The position numbers and the translations under genes were made by a program. From Sporichthya polymorpha DSM 43042 (GTDB lineage Bacteria; Actinomycetota; Actinomycetes; Sporichthyales; Sporichthyaceae): a stretch of 64,000 nucleotides of DNA. Shown here in pieces: positions 36,355-45,388 of the stretch. The notes beneath the pieces were generated by a model. It saw only the letters and a list, made by a program, of their open reading frames with translations, searched no databases and was not told the origin of the DNA. Within the stretch, counting starts at the first letter, position 1; each line of letters starts with the position of its first letter. The stretch is from contig NZ_KB913029.1 in the NCBI RefSeq assembly GCF_000384115.1, positions 4,625,057-4,689,056 of the forward strand, read 5' to 3'.

Positions 36355-37475
36355 GGTCCCCGGGCCGGGCCGCGGTCGCGGCCGGGGCGCTGCTGTCCCT
36401 CGGCGGCGCGGCGCTGGCGGCGGCGAACGTCGCGACGGTGCGGGTCGCCCGGCCCGACGCCCCGGACGTCCCGCCCGGGCGGCGCGTCTCGGTGCTGCTG
36501 CCGGTCCGGAACGAGGCTGCGGTGGTGGGCCGCTGCCTGCGTGCGCTGCTCGCCCAGGAGGGTGTGGCGGACCTGGAGATCCTGGTCCTCGACGACGGGT
36601 CCGCCGACGGCACGGCCGACCTCGCCCGCGCCGTGGCCGGGGACGACCCGCGCGTGCGCGTCCTGACCGGGGACCCGCCGCCCCCGGGCTGGCTGGGCAA
36701 GCCGCACGCCGGCGCCCGCCTGGCTGCGGAGGCGACCGGCGACGTCCTGGTCTTCGTCGACGCGGACGTCCTGCTGCACCCGCGGGCCGTGGCGGCCGCG
36801 GTCGCGGTGATGGCGGAGTCGGGGCTGAGGCTGCTGTCGCTGATGCCACGTCAGGTCGCCGACTCGCCCGGCGAGCGCCTCGTCCAGCCCCTCCTCGCCT
36901 GGAGCTGGTTGTCGACGCTGCCCGTACGGCCGGCGGAGCACTCACGGCGGCCCTCGACCGCCGCGGCGATCGGGCAGTTTCTCGTCGTGGACCGCGCGAC
37001 CTACGCCGCCTTCGGCGGCCACGGCGCCGTGCGCGACCGTGTGGTCGACGACATCGAACTCGCCCGCGCGGCCAAGCGCGCCGGCCACCGGGCGGGCATG
37101 GTCGTCGGTTCCGACGTCGCGTCGTGCCGCATGTACGCGGACTGGGCCGAGCTGCGGGCGGGCCACACCAAGTGGTTGTGGGCCGCCTTCGGCGCCGGCG
37201 GTCGCGTCGTCCCCGCCGCCGCGGTGTGCGGGGTGCTCCTGCTCCTCGGACCGGTCCCGACCGCCGCCGCCCTGCGCGGGTCCCGCCTCGGGCTCGCCGG
37301 GTACGCCGCCGGCGTCGCGGGCCGTGCCCTCGTCGCCCGCCGCGTCGGCTCCCGCGTCTGGCCCGACGTCCTCGCCCACCCGGCCTCGACCGCCGCCGCC
37401 GCGTTCCTGCTCGCGGACTCCGTCCGCGCCCGCCGCCGCGGCACCCTGACCTGGAAGGGGCGCCCCCTCCCCTGA
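36351..37475 (+). CDS. Family 2 glycosyltransferase, carotenoid-type (CruG/CrtQ-like)
   Basis: A 374-residue membrane-associated GT2: hydrophobic N-terminal segment (about 6-25), VSVLLPVRNEAAVVGRCL, DDGSADGTADLA, the DxD-type VFVDADV, acceptor region VVDDIELARAAKRAGH and RMYADWAELRAGHTKWLW, then C-terminal hydrophobic helices. It most likely glycosylates a hydroxylated carotenoid, given its overlap with the CruF-like gene and the desaturase downstream. Confidence 0.82.
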   Translation: MRSPGRAAVAAGALLSLGGAALAAANVATVRVARPDAPDVPPGRRVSVLLPVRNEAAVVGRCLRALLAQEGVADLEILVLDDGSADGTADLARAVAGDDPRVRVLTGDPPPPGWLGKPHAGARLAAEATGDVLVFVDADVLLHPRAVAAAVAVMAESGLRLLSLMPRQVADSPGERLVQPLLAWSWLSTLPVRPAEHSRRPSTAAAIGQFLVVDRATYAAFGGHGAVRDRVVDDIELARAAKRAGHRAGMVVGSDVASCRMYADWAELRAGHTKWLWAAFGAGGRVVPAAAVCGVLLLLGPVPTAAALRGSRLGLAGYAAGVAGRALVARRVGSRVWPDVLAHPASTAAAAFLLADSVRARRRGTLTWKGRPLP

Positions 37476-37501
37476 CCCCGGCGCAGCTAGGGTGACCGCT
37501 C

Positions 37502-38944
37502 GTGGCGCGGGTGGTGGTGATCGGGGCGGGGCTGTCGGGGCTCGCAGTCGCGCTGCGCCTCGCCCGGCTCAAGCACGACGTGATCGTCTGCGAGCGCGCG
37601 GAGGAACCCGGGGGCCAGGCGGGCCGCTTCGAGCGGGACGGCTTCGGGTTCGACACCGGACCGACGCTCGTCCAACTCCCCGCCGGGTACCGCGACCTGT
37701 TCCGCAAGACCGGGAAGACGACGCCGCTGGAGAGCGTCCTCGACCTCGAGCCGGTGGACCCGGCGATGCGCTGGCAGTTCGCGGACGGTCCGCGCATCGA
37801 CATCCCGAACGCGACCCGCGCCGGGACGATGGAGGTGATCGCGGCCGGCCTCGGCCCGACCGCGGCAGAGGACTGGGACACTTTCCTCGCCACCGGCAGC
37901 GACCTGTGGGCGACGTTCCGGCAGGGGTTCGTCGCCGCCCCACCGACCACGCGCCTGCAGGCGTTGCGGACGAAGACCGGACGGGCCTGGCTCGCCGCGC
38001 TGACGCCGGAGAAGACCCTCAACGACCTGATGAAGCGTCAGCTGCGCGATCCCCGCCTGCGCGCCGTTGGCGGGTCCTACGCGCTCCGGATCGGGTCCGA
38101 CCCGCGCCGCGCGGCCGCGGCGGTCGCCGTCTGGCCGGCGATGGAGCACACCTTCGGCACCTGGCGGGTGGTCGGCGGTATCCGGCGTCTGGTCGACGCC
38201 ACCGCCGAGCGGACCGAGAAGCGCGGCGCGGAGATCCGCTACGGCACCGCGGTCACGGCGATCGAGCACGACGGCGGCGCGGTCCGCGGCGTCCGCCTGG
38301 CCGACGGCACCACGCTCCCCGCGGACATCGTCGTCTCCGCGGTGGATGCCGCGCTCACCGCCGGGTTCCTCGGCCGCCGCCCCGACCGGGGGGATCGCAG
38401 CGCCTCCGCCTTCACCCTGTCCCTGGCCCTCGACGGCGCGGCGGACCACCTGCCCACGATGTCGTTCGGGCTCGACCCCGTCGCGGAACTCGTCGAGGTC
38501 TTCGAAGCCGGTCGGCCGCCGGCGGACCCGACGCTGTTCCTCACCCCCGCCGACGCCCCTGCCGGTGCGAGCGCTCTGACCGTCAGCGTGGTGACGCCCC
38601 GTCACGGAACCGGCAAGGACGAGGTCGACTGGACCGCGACGCAGACCGAGGCGTACGCCCGTCATCTTCTCGGTGTCCTCGACGCCCGCGGGTTCGACGT
38701 CTCGACCCGCCTCCGGTGGTTCGCGGCCCACACGCCCGCCGACGTCGAGCGGCGCTGCGGCTCCCCCGGCGGCGCGCTCGGCGGCGCCGCCCTGCACGGC
38801 CTCAAGGGCGCGATCTTCCGCCCACCGAACACGACCGACGTGAGCGGGCTCTTCCAGGTCGGCGGGTCCGCTCACCCCGGGCCGGGGCTGGCCCTCGCTC
38901 CCCTCGGCTCCGCGTTGGTCGCGGAGACGATCGGCAAGGCCTGA
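37502..38944 (+). CDS. CrtI/CrtD-family carotenoid desaturase-like flavoprotein
   Basis: A 480-residue phytoene-desaturase-family protein: VVVIGAGLSGLAVALRLA, CERAEEPGGQAGRF, GFDTGPTLVQLP and the C-terminal VGGSAHPGPGLALAPLGSALVAE. A second desaturase besides CrtI (42076), next to CruF- and glycosyltransferase-like genes, fits a CrtD-type 3,4-desaturase or a CrtO-like ketolase. TAGGGT (37488-37493) lies eight bases upstream of the GTG start, suggesting its own leaderless promoter. Confidence 0.82.
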   Translation: MARVVVIGAGLSGLAVALRLARLKHDVIVCERAEEPGGQAGRFERDGFGFDTGPTLVQLPAGYRDLFRKTGKTTPLESVLDLEPVDPAMRWQFADGPRIDIPNATRAGTMEVIAAGLGPTAAEDWDTFLATGSDLWATFRQGFVAAPPTTRLQALRTKTGRAWLAALTPEKTLNDLMKRQLRDPRLRAVGGSYALRIGSDPRRAAAAVAVWPAMEHTFGTWRVVGGIRRLVDATAERTEKRGAEIRYGTAVTAIEHDGGAVRGVRLADGTTLPADIVVSAVDAALTAGFLGRRPDRGDRSASAFTLSLALDGAADHLPTMSFGLDPVAELVEVFEAGRPPADPTLFLTPADAPAGASALTVSVVTPRHGTGKDEVDWTATQTEAYARHLLGVLDARGFDVSTRLRWFAAHTPADVERRCGSPGGALGGAALHGLKGAIFRPPNTTDVSGLFQVGGSAHPGPGLALAPLGSALVAETIGKA

Positions 38945-39163
38945 GGGCGCGACCGCGACACCGGCAGCACGGGGGCTTAAACGCCGAGATCGCCGGTGAT
39001 CCAGCCCCCTCAGCAGGATCAACAGCGATCTCGGGACGTCTCACGCGTCCCGACCCGGCGGTGCACCCCGACGGGCCGGACGCGCTCGATCTCCGCCAGG
39101 AACCCGGACCCGGTCGTGCGAGCGGTAGCGCGCCGTCCCCGAATGTCCTGCCGTGTTAGAAGA

Positions 39164-39206
39164 ATCCGCCTCCGGCCGGGTCACGACATCAGCCGGAGGG
39201 GCGGAT
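39164..39206. terminator. Bidirectional hairpin terminator
   Basis: ATCCGCCTCCGGC (39164-39176) pairs with GCCGGAGGGGCGGAT (39192-39206) with a two-base bulge. It separates the convergent desaturase-like gene and CDP-alcohol phosphotransferase gene. The remaining part of the 290-bp gap (38945-39163) shows no gene or recognisable signal. Confidence 0.65.
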
Positions 39207-39234
39207 CCTGCTCAGACGTGCGGCCGGATTCGGT

Positions 39235-39927
39235 TCATCCGTTCGGTTGAGTGCTCCCGGGCCGCAGCGCGTGACGCAACGCGCGGCCGAGCTGCGCGAG
39301 GCCGACCAGTCCGAGCGCGAGCCAGCCGACCGCGCCGCAGAACGCGGCGATCTCGGCGTCGAACTCCCCGACCGAGTTGTGTCCGAGCAGGCCGACGGTG
39401 AGCAGGCCGAGCGCCGTGGCGATCACCCGGGTCGGACGCTCCGCGACGGTGACGACGAGGATGTCGGTCAGCCCACCGGCCCCGGCGCGGGCCCGCGCGT
39501 ACTCCTGGAGCCAGCTGCTCGCGACCGCGCCGGCGCAGACCGGCCCGGGCGCGCCCGCTTCGTACAGGGCGATGCCGAAGAACACCTCCGCGAGCCGGTC
39601 ACCGAGCGAGTCGACGAGGTGCCCCCACCGGCTCGCGCGGCCCGTCAGAACCGCGACGGCCCCGTCGACGCCGTCGAGCACGGCCGAGACGAGCACCAGG
39701 ACGGCGGCGAGCAGACACAGCCGCGGGTCGCTCCCGGCGAGGACCGCCGCCACCCCAGCGACCGCGACCGCGATCGCGGTCAGCGCGTCGGGGTGTACGC
39801 CTCGCAGCGGGAGCGCGACGCGGTACACGAGGTCGAACCACGCGCGCTCGGCGCGCCCCCCGCTGCTCGGGTCGTGGCCCCCGTGTCCCGCGGCCCACGC
39901 AGCGAGGTAGTCCTCGCGCGAGGTCAT
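39235..39927 (-). CDS. CDP-alcohol phosphatidyltransferase family membrane protein
   Basis: A 230-residue membrane protein with about six hydrophobic segments. The family motif is visible as LDGVDGAVAVLTGRAS, followed by WGHLVDSLGDRL, i.e. D-x2-D-G, G-x3-D-x3-D; the usual Ala-Arg pair within the motif reads Ala-Val here. The family transfers an alcohol phosphate from CDP-activated donors in phospholipid synthesis. It lies 13 bases after metF on the same strand; product unknown. Confidence 0.82.
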   Translation of the reverse strand: MTSREDYLAAWAAGHGGHDPSSGGRAERAWFDLVYRVALPLRGVHPDALTAIAVAVAGVAAVLAGSDPRLCLLAAVLVLVSAVLDGVDGAVAVLTGRASRWGHLVDSLGDRLAEVFFGIALYEAGAPGPVCAGAVASSWLQEYARARAGAGGLTDILVVTVAERPTRVIATALGLLTVGLLGHNSVGEFDAEIAAFCGAVGWLALGLVGLAQLGRALRHALRPGSTQPNG

Positions 39928-39940
39928 GACGCGGTGTCAG

Positions 39941-40879
39941 TCATGACGCGCTGTCAGTTCGCGCGGGACCGAGCCCGAGCGCCTGGTAGATCTGCAGGGT
40001 CGAGGTCGAGCGGTTCAGCGTGTAGAAGTGCAGCCCCGGCGCGCCGCCGTCGAGCAGCTTCGAGCACAGTTCAGTGGCGAACTCGACGCCGATGCGGCGC
40101 ACCTCGGCCGCGTCGTCGGCGACCGCCTGCAACCGCTCGGCGAGGGACGCCGGGAACGCGGCGCCCGACAGCTCCGCGAAGCGCTGGATCTGCGAGAGGT
40201 TCGTGACCGGCATGATCCCCGGCAGGATCGGGATCGTGCAGCCGTGCGCCGCCGCCCGGTCGACGAGACGGAAGTAGTCGTCGGCGTCGAAGAAGAACTG
40301 CGTCACCGCGAAGTCGGCGCCGGCCGCGGCCTTGAGCGCGAGGTACTTGGCGTCGGCGTCCAGGTCCGGCGACTCGGGGTGGCCCTCCGGGAAGGCCGCG
40401 ACGCCGACGCAGAAGTCCCCGAGCTCGCGCAGCAGCCGCACCAGCTCGTCGGCGTGCTCCAGCCCCTCCGGGTGCGACTCCCACGGTGTACCCGGCCCGC
40501 CGGCCGGGTCGCCGCGCAGCGCCAGGACGTTGCGGATGCCCGCTCCGGCGAAGCTGCCGATGACCGAACGCAGCTCGGCGCGCGAGGAACTGACGCAGGT
40601 GAGGTGACCGACGGCGGTCAGTGTCGTCTCGGTCGCGATCCGCTCGACGATGCGGACGGTGCGGTCCCGCGTGGACCCGCCGGCGCCGTAGGTGACGGAC
40701 ACGAACGTCGGAGCCAGCGGCTCGAGCTGACGGATCGTCTCGAACAGCGTCCGCTCACCCTCGTCGGTCTTCGGCGGGAAGAACTCGAACGAGTACGACC
40801 GGCCGCCGCTCGCGAGCAGGTCGCGCAGCGTCGCGCCGAGCGTGGACCCCGCGGGTCGCGGGCCGGATCCGGTCGTCAT
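39941..40879 (-). CDS. metF: Methylenetetrahydrofolate reductase
   Basis: A 312-residue MetF: SFEFFPPKTDEGERTL, VSVTYGAGGSTRDRT, NVLALRGDPAGG and FAVTQFFFDADDYF are characteristic. It reduces 5,10-methylene-THF to 5-methyl-THF for methionine synthesis. Its position next to a prenyl diphosphate synthase matches Rv2172c-Rv2173 in M. tuberculosis. TAGCCT nine bases upstream of ATG is a possible -10. Confidence 0.94.
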   Translation of the reverse strand: MTTGSGPRPAGSTLGATLRDLLASGGRSYSFEFFPPKTDEGERTLFETIRQLEPLAPTFVSVTYGAGGSTRDRTVRIVERIATETTLTAVGHLTCVSSSRAELRSVIGSFAGAGIRNVLALRGDPAGGPGTPWESHPEGLEHADELVRLLRELGDFCVGVAAFPEGHPESPDLDADAKYLALKAAAGADFAVTQFFFDADDYFRLVDRAAAHGCTIPILPGIMPVTNLSQIQRFAELSGAAFPASLAERLQAVADDAAEVRRIGVEFATELCSKLLDGGAPGLHFYTLNRSTSTLQIYQALGLGPARTDSAS

Positions 40880-40990
40880 AGTGGACCCAGGCTAGCGATC
40901 GGGGTATCCGCGGACAGGCCGGTCCGTGCCCCGCGACCGGCCAGTGACCTGCGCCACTTCACCCGAGCGACCCGGACGGAGCTGCCCGCC

Positions 40991-42079
40991 ATGACCGCCG
41001 TGGACCCGGCCGATCTGCGCGAGCGGGTGTCCGCACGACTCACGGCCCACCTGGAGCAACGGTCGGGCCTCGTCACCGCGCTCGGGCCCGAGCTCGAGGC
41101 GCCGGTCGCGGTCCTGCGGGAACTCACGACCGGCGGCAAGCTCCTGCGCCCGGCGTTCTGCTACTGGGGCTACCGCGCCGCTGGGGCCCCGGACGGCGAG
41201 GAGATCGTCGCCGCGGCCGCCGCGCTCGAACTGCTGCACGTCAGCGCACTGATCCACGACGACGTCATGGACGGCTCCGACCGCCGCCGCGGCCGCCCCT
41301 CCGCCCACCGCCAGTTCGAGCAGCTGCACCGCACGGCCGACTGGTCCGGGGCGCCGGAGGGCTTCGGGTACGGCGCCGCGATCCTGCTCGGTGACCTCGT
41401 CCTCGCCTGGTCCGACGAACTGCTCCGCGGCTGCGGCCTGCCCGCTGACCGGGTCGCCGCGGGCACCGCGGTCTTCGAGGCCATGCGGACCGAAGTCATC
41501 GCCGGCCAGTACCTCGACCTTGTCGCCCAGTCGGCGGGCGACGCCCCCGCCGGTGAAACCGAGGACGCCGCGCTCTCCCGGGCCCTGCGCGTCCTGCGCT
41601 ACAAGACCGCGAAGTACTCGGTCGAGCGGCCCTTGCAGCTCGGCGCGACCCTGGCTGGTGCCGAGCCGGCGCTGGTCGAGGCCTTCTCCGCGTTCGGCAT
41701 CCCGCTCGGCGAGGCGTTCCAGCTCCGCGACGACCTGCTCGGGGTCTTCGGCGACCCGGAGCGCACCGGCAAGCCCGCGGGCGACGACCTGCGCGAGGGC
41801 AAGCGCACCGTGCTCGTCGCGACCGCGATGACCGCCGCCGACGACGCCGACCGCGCGACGCTGCGCACCCTGCTCGGTGACCCCACCCTCGACGCCGACG
41901 GCGTGGAGCAATTGCGCGACGTGCTCGTCCGGACGGGCGCGGTCGACGAGGTCGAGAAGATGATCGAGCGGCTCACCGCGCAGGCCGTCGACGCTCTCGC
42001 CGACGCCCCCATCGTTGATCCGACGGCCCGTCAGGTTCTCGCCGACCTCGTGGTCGCGGCGACGCAGCGGCACGAATGA
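40991..42079 (+). CDS. crtE: Geranylgeranyl diphosphate synthase (polyprenyl synthetase)
   Basis: A 362-residue trans-prenyltransferase. The first Asp-rich motif is LIHDDVMDGSDRRRG and the second region is FQLRDDLLGVFGDPERTG, plus GGKLLRPAFCYWGY near residue 48. It condenses IPP with allylic diphosphates. Because its stop overlaps crtI by ATGA, the product is most likely GGPP for carotenoids, although orthologues at this position also serve other prenyl needs. Confidence 0.9.
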   Translation: MTAVDPADLRERVSARLTAHLEQRSGLVTALGPELEAPVAVLRELTTGGKLLRPAFCYWGYRAAGAPDGEEIVAAAAALELLHVSALIHDDVMDGSDRRRGRPSAHRQFEQLHRTADWSGAPEGFGYGAAILLGDLVLAWSDELLRGCGLPADRVAAGTAVFEAMRTEVIAGQYLDLVAQSAGDAPAGETEDAALSRALRVLRYKTAKYSVERPLQLGATLAGAEPALVEAFSAFGIPLGEAFQLRDDLLGVFGDPERTGKPAGDDLREGKRTVLVATAMTAADDADRATLRTLLGDPTLDADGVEQLRDVLVRTGAVDEVEKMIERLTAQAVDALADAPIVDPTARQVLADLVVAATQRHE

Positions 42080-43581
42080 GGACCGTCTCCGGACCGACCG
42101 ACCGCGTCGTCGTGGTCGGAGCGGGGCTCGCGGGCCTGTCCGCCGCGCTCCGGCTCGCGGGGGCCGGACGTGAGGTCGTCGTCCTCGAGCGGGAGGACGT
42201 GCCCGGCGGGCGCGCGGGCCGCCTCGACCGCGACGGCTACCGGTTCGACACCGGCCCGACGGTCCTCACGATGCCCGGCCTCGTCGCCGACGCGCTCGAC
42301 TGCGTCGGCGAGGAGCTCGCCGACTGGCTCGACCTGCTCCCCCTCACGCCGGCGTACCGGGCCCGCTTCGCCGACGGCTCGTCGCTCGACGTGCACACCG
42401 ACCCGGACGCGATGGCGGGCGCGATCAGCGAGCTCTGCGGCCCGGCCGAGGCGGACGGGTACCGCCGCATGGTGCAGTGGCTGCACCGCCTCTACCGCTA
42501 CGAGATGCGGGACTTCATCGATCGCAACGTCGACTCCCCGCTCGGCCTGCTCACCCCGAACCTGGCCCGCCTCGTGGCCGCCGGCGGGTTCGGCCGCCTC
42601 GCGCCGCGCGTCGGGCGCTACCTGCACGACGACCGCACCCGCCGGGTGTTCACGTTCCAGGCGATGTACGCGGGCCGGTCCCCCTACGACGCGCTCGCGC
42701 TCTACGCGGTGATCTCCTACATGGACACTGTCGCGGGCGTGTACTTCCCCCGCGGCGGCATGCACGCCCTGCCCGCCGCCCTGGCCGGCGCCGCGACCAA
42801 GCACGGCGTCGACATCCGCTGCGGCACCGAGGTCACCCGGGTCGAGCGGGCCGGCGGCCGGGCGGTCGCCGTGCACACCGCTGCGGGCGAACGCATCGCC
42901 TGCGACGCCCTCGTCCTCACCCCCGACCTGCCGACCGCCTGGCACACGCTGCTGGGCGGCGGCCCCCGCCGGTTGGGCCGTCTGGGGTACTCGCCCTCGT
43001 GCGTGCTCCTGCTGGCGGGGTCCACCACGGCCTACCCCGAGCGGGCCCATCACGAGATCACCTTCGGCACCGCGTGGCGCGAGACCTTCCGCGAGGTCAT
43101 CGAGGAGGGCCGCACGATGTCGGACCCGTCGTTCCTCGTCACCACCCCGACCGCGTCGGACCCCACGCTCGCCCCGCCCGGCCGCTCGTCGTACTACGTC
43201 CTGTTCCCCAGCCCGAACCTGACGGGTCATCAGGACTGGTCGGTGCGCCGGGACGCCTACGTCGAGCAGATGATCGGGACGCTGGAGTCGCGCGGGTACC
43301 CCGGCTTCGGGGCCGGCATCGAGGTCCGCGACGTGACCACCCCGGCGGACTGGGCCGCCCGCGGCATGGCCGCCGGGACTCCCTTCGCCGCGGCGCACTC
43401 GTTCTCCCAGACCGGGCCGTTCCGTCCCCGCAACCTCGCCCGCGGGTGGGAGAACGTCGTGTTCGCCGGCTCCGGGACCGTCCCCGGGGTCGGGGTCCCG
43501 TGCGTGCTGATCTCCGGCCGACTGGCCGCCGAACGGATCACCGGCCCGCAGCGCGAATATCGCTCGCGCGCGTGGCCCTGA
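42076..43581 (+). CDS. crtI: Phytoene desaturase
   Basis: A 501-residue CrtI-type flavoprotein: VVVVGAGLAGLSAALRLA, REDVPGGRAGRLDRDG, YRFDTGPTVLTMP, YFPRGGMHALPAALA and the terminal VVFAGSGTVPGVGVPCVLISG. It converts phytoene to lycopene with FAD. It is translationally coupled to crtE. Confidence 0.93.
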   Translation: MRTVSGPTDRVVVVGAGLAGLSAALRLAGAGREVVVLEREDVPGGRAGRLDRDGYRFDTGPTVLTMPGLVADALDCVGEELADWLDLLPLTPAYRARFADGSSLDVHTDPDAMAGAISELCGPAEADGYRRMVQWLHRLYRYEMRDFIDRNVDSPLGLLTPNLARLVAAGGFGRLAPRVGRYLHDDRTRRVFTFQAMYAGRSPYDALALYAVISYMDTVAGVYFPRGGMHALPAALAGAATKHGVDIRCGTEVTRVERAGGRAVAVHTAAGERIACDALVLTPDLPTAWHTLLGGGPRRLGRLGYSPSCVLLLAGSTTAYPERAHHEITFGTAWRETFREVIEEGRTMSDPSFLVTTPTASDPTLAPPGRSSYYVLFPSPNLTGHQDWSVRRDAYVEQMIGTLESRGYPGFGAGIEVRDVTTPADWAARGMAAGTPFAAAHSFSQTGPFRPRNLARGWENVVFAGSGTVPGVGVPCVLISGRLAAERITGPQREYRSRAWP

Positions 43582-43600
43582 TCCGTGCGATGGTTGGCCC

Positions 43601-43831
43601 ATGACCGAGAACGAGAGCCCCGAGAACACCGCCGCTGCCGACGAGACCGAGGAGCCCGTCGAGGACGTGTTCGCCGGGGACGACCCCAAGGCGAAGTTCC
43701 GCGAGGCGCTGGCCCGCAAGCACGGCGGCGGGGGCAAGGGCGAGCCCAAGGCCGGCGGTGAGTCGAAGGTTCACTCCGCGCACGGTCCCGCGAAGGCGCA
43801 GCGCACGTTCCGCCGGAAGTCCGGCGGCTGA
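43601..43831 (+). CDS. DUF5302 family small protein
   Basis: A 76-residue hydrophilic protein: an acidic N-terminus, then DDPKAKFREALARKHGGG and the conserved C-terminal SKVHSAHGPAKAQRTFRRKSGG. DUF5302 proteins are widespread in actinobacteria, short and probably disordered, with unknown function. The gene follows crtI by 19 bases and converges on the esterase gene. Confidence 0.88.
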   Translation: MTENESPENTAAADETEEPVEDVFAGDDPKAKFREALARKHGGGGKGEPKAGGESKVHSAHGPAKAQRTFRRKSGG

Positions 43832-43870
43832 CCCACCGGCTGGCCCACCGGAGAAGTCCGACCCTTCGGG

Positions 43871-44869
43871 TCAGGACCGCAGCAGCGCGACCAGGGCGTC
43901 GGCGACCGCGGCCTGGCCGGCGGCGTTCGGGTGGACGGGGGCGGCCGGGGAGAGCGGGATCGTCGGCTCGACCCAGCGGACCCCGGGGGCGGCGCACATG
44001 TCGTGCCCGATGCTCGGGGTGTACGTGTCGAGGTAGGTGTTCTTCGTCTTCTCGGCGGCGGTCTGCAGCATCGTGTTGAGCTGCCGCTCGACCTCGTCGA
44101 GGAACTCCATGTCCTCGGCCGAGAACGGCACGCCGGCCGCGAGACAGGCCAGGCGCCCGGCCTCGGTCGTCGGCAGCAGGTTCGGGTAGCCGACCACGAC
44201 GATCCTGGCGAGCGGGGCCTCGGCGCGAATGTTCCCCAGGGCCTGCTCGATCATGACGCCGGAGGCCTCGATGTCCTCGCGGAACTGCTCGCCGTAGCGG
44301 TCCCGGCACGAGCTCCGCTCCTCCAGCGCACCGGCGACGTCGCCACCGAGCACGGCTCCGACCTTGCCCGCGCAGCCGGCGATCGCCGTGGCGAACAGGT
44401 CGTTGTCGTTGCCGCCGATGCCGAGCGTGACCAGCGTGGTGTCCCGGGACAGCGAGTCGAGCTGGGCCGCGACGCCGGGGACCTGCTCCTCGTACAGCGA
44501 CATCGTGTCGGCGCCGCCGCAGCTGACGTCGGTGAGCTCGGCGCCCAGCGTCTTCGCGACCAGGTGCGGGTAGTTTCCCGCGGAGCGACCGCAGACGGCC
44601 GGCGCCGCCGGGTCCACGGGCGGGACCCCGGGGGCGGAGGTGTACGAGTCCCCCAGCGCGACGTAGCGCAGCGGGCCCGCCGGCAGGGCGTCGACCGGCG
44701 CGGCCGGGGCGACCGGCGCGGCCGGGGCGACCGCCGCGTCGGCGGCGACCTGCGCGACGGTCTCCTCGCCGTCCGGCCCGATCTCGTTGGCCACGGCGAG
44801 CGGGATCGCGACCGCGGCCGCCGCGATCACGGCGACGGCAACGGGCAGGAACCGGCGGGGACTGACCAT
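43871..44869 (-). CDS. Secreted SGNH/GDSL-family esterase
   Basis: A 332-residue exported protein. The signal segment spans about residues 6-27, then an Ala/Pro-rich linker with AAPVAPAAPV. The SGNH core shows YVALGDSYTSAPGV (catalytic Ser), GIGGNDNDLF, and the His-containing VHPNAAGQAAVADAL. Six cysteines fit three disulfides, as in streptomycete esterases. ATG 44869 has TACCGT six bases upstream. Confidence 0.88.
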   Translation of the reverse strand: MVSPRRFLPVAVAVIAAAAVAIPLAVANEIGPDGEETVAQVAADAAVAPAAPVAPAAPVDALPAGPLRYVALGDSYTSAPGVPPVDPAAPAVCGRSAGNYPHLVAKTLGAELTDVSCGGADTMSLYEEQVPGVAAQLDSLSRDTTLVTLGIGGNDNDLFATAIAGCAGKVGAVLGGDVAGALEERSSCRDRYGEQFREDIEASGVMIEQALGNIRAEAPLARIVVVGYPNLLPTTEAGRLACLAAGVPFSAEDMEFLDEVERQLNTMLQTAAEKTKNTYLDTYTPSIGHDMCAAPGVRWVEPTIPLSPAAPVHPNAAGQAAVADALVALLRS

Positions 44870-44968
44870 GGCGGGACGGTAACGCGCGGATCCGGTGGGC
44901 GCAGGCGGAATGGCCAGGCCTTTCCCAGGTTCGGGAACACCGGGCCGGCGCCCTTCGTTCGACCTCCC

Positions 44969-45292
44969 GTGACCGCTTTGACCTGCCCCAAGTGCCAGGC
45001 CGAGATGCGCAGCTACGAGCGCAACGGCGTGACCATCGACCAGTGCGCCGACTGCCGGGGGATCTTCCTCGACCGCGGCGAGCTGGAGCGCCTGATCGAC
45101 GCCGAGGCCGGCTACTACGAGAAGCAGGCCCGGGAGCCCGAGCCGCCCCGTCAGCCCGAGCCCCGCTACCAGGAGCCTCGCTACGAGGAGCGCCGGTACG
45201 ACGAGCGCAAGTACGACACCGACGAGCACAAGTACTACGGCGGCTACCGGAAGAAGAAGCGGCACTCCTTCCTCTCCGAGCTGTTCGACTGA
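44969..45292 (+). CDS. zf-TFIIB-type zinc-ribbon protein with Tyr/Arg-rich tail
   Basis: A 107-residue protein. The N-terminal zinc ribbon has CPKCQAEM and CADCRGIFLDRGELERLI, and the tail repeats RYQEP/RYEE/RRYDE/RKYD-type units before a KKKRHSF basic end. The zf-TFIIB domain is a common bacterial small fold of unknown role. GTG 44969 is the first in-frame start before the first CxxC. A strong terminator follows. Confidence 0.82.
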   Translation: MTALTCPKCQAEMRSYERNGVTIDQCADCRGIFLDRGELERLIDAEAGYYEKQAREPEPPRQPEPRYQEPRYEERRYDERKYDTDEHKYYGGYRKKKRHSFLSELFD

Positions 45293-45294
45293 CG

Positions 45295-45333
45295 GCCGAC
45301 GGCCGCCCTACCGGGGACCGGGCGGCCGTCGGC
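45295..45333 (+). terminator. Strong hairpin terminator
   Basis: GCCGACGGCCGCCC (45295-45308) pairs perfectly with GGGCGGCCGTCGGC (45320-45333), a 14-bp stem with an 11-base loop. It lies directly after the zinc-ribbon gene and insulates crtB, whose promoter follows. Confidence 0.8.
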
Positions 45334-45388
45334 GTACCCGCCGCCGCACCCCGTCAGCGGTTCGGCGCGGCCGATTACCCTGCAGGCC

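Noticed and set aside
35152-38022. 956-codon minus-strand open frame opposite VOC and carotenoid genes
   Set aside because: Low-complexity Arg/Pro/Gly translation, antisense to clear coding sequence.
44700-44735. GCGACCGGCGCGGCCGGG tandem motif
   Set aside because: It encodes the Ala/Pro linker of the secreted esterase, an ordinary low-complexity coding repeat.
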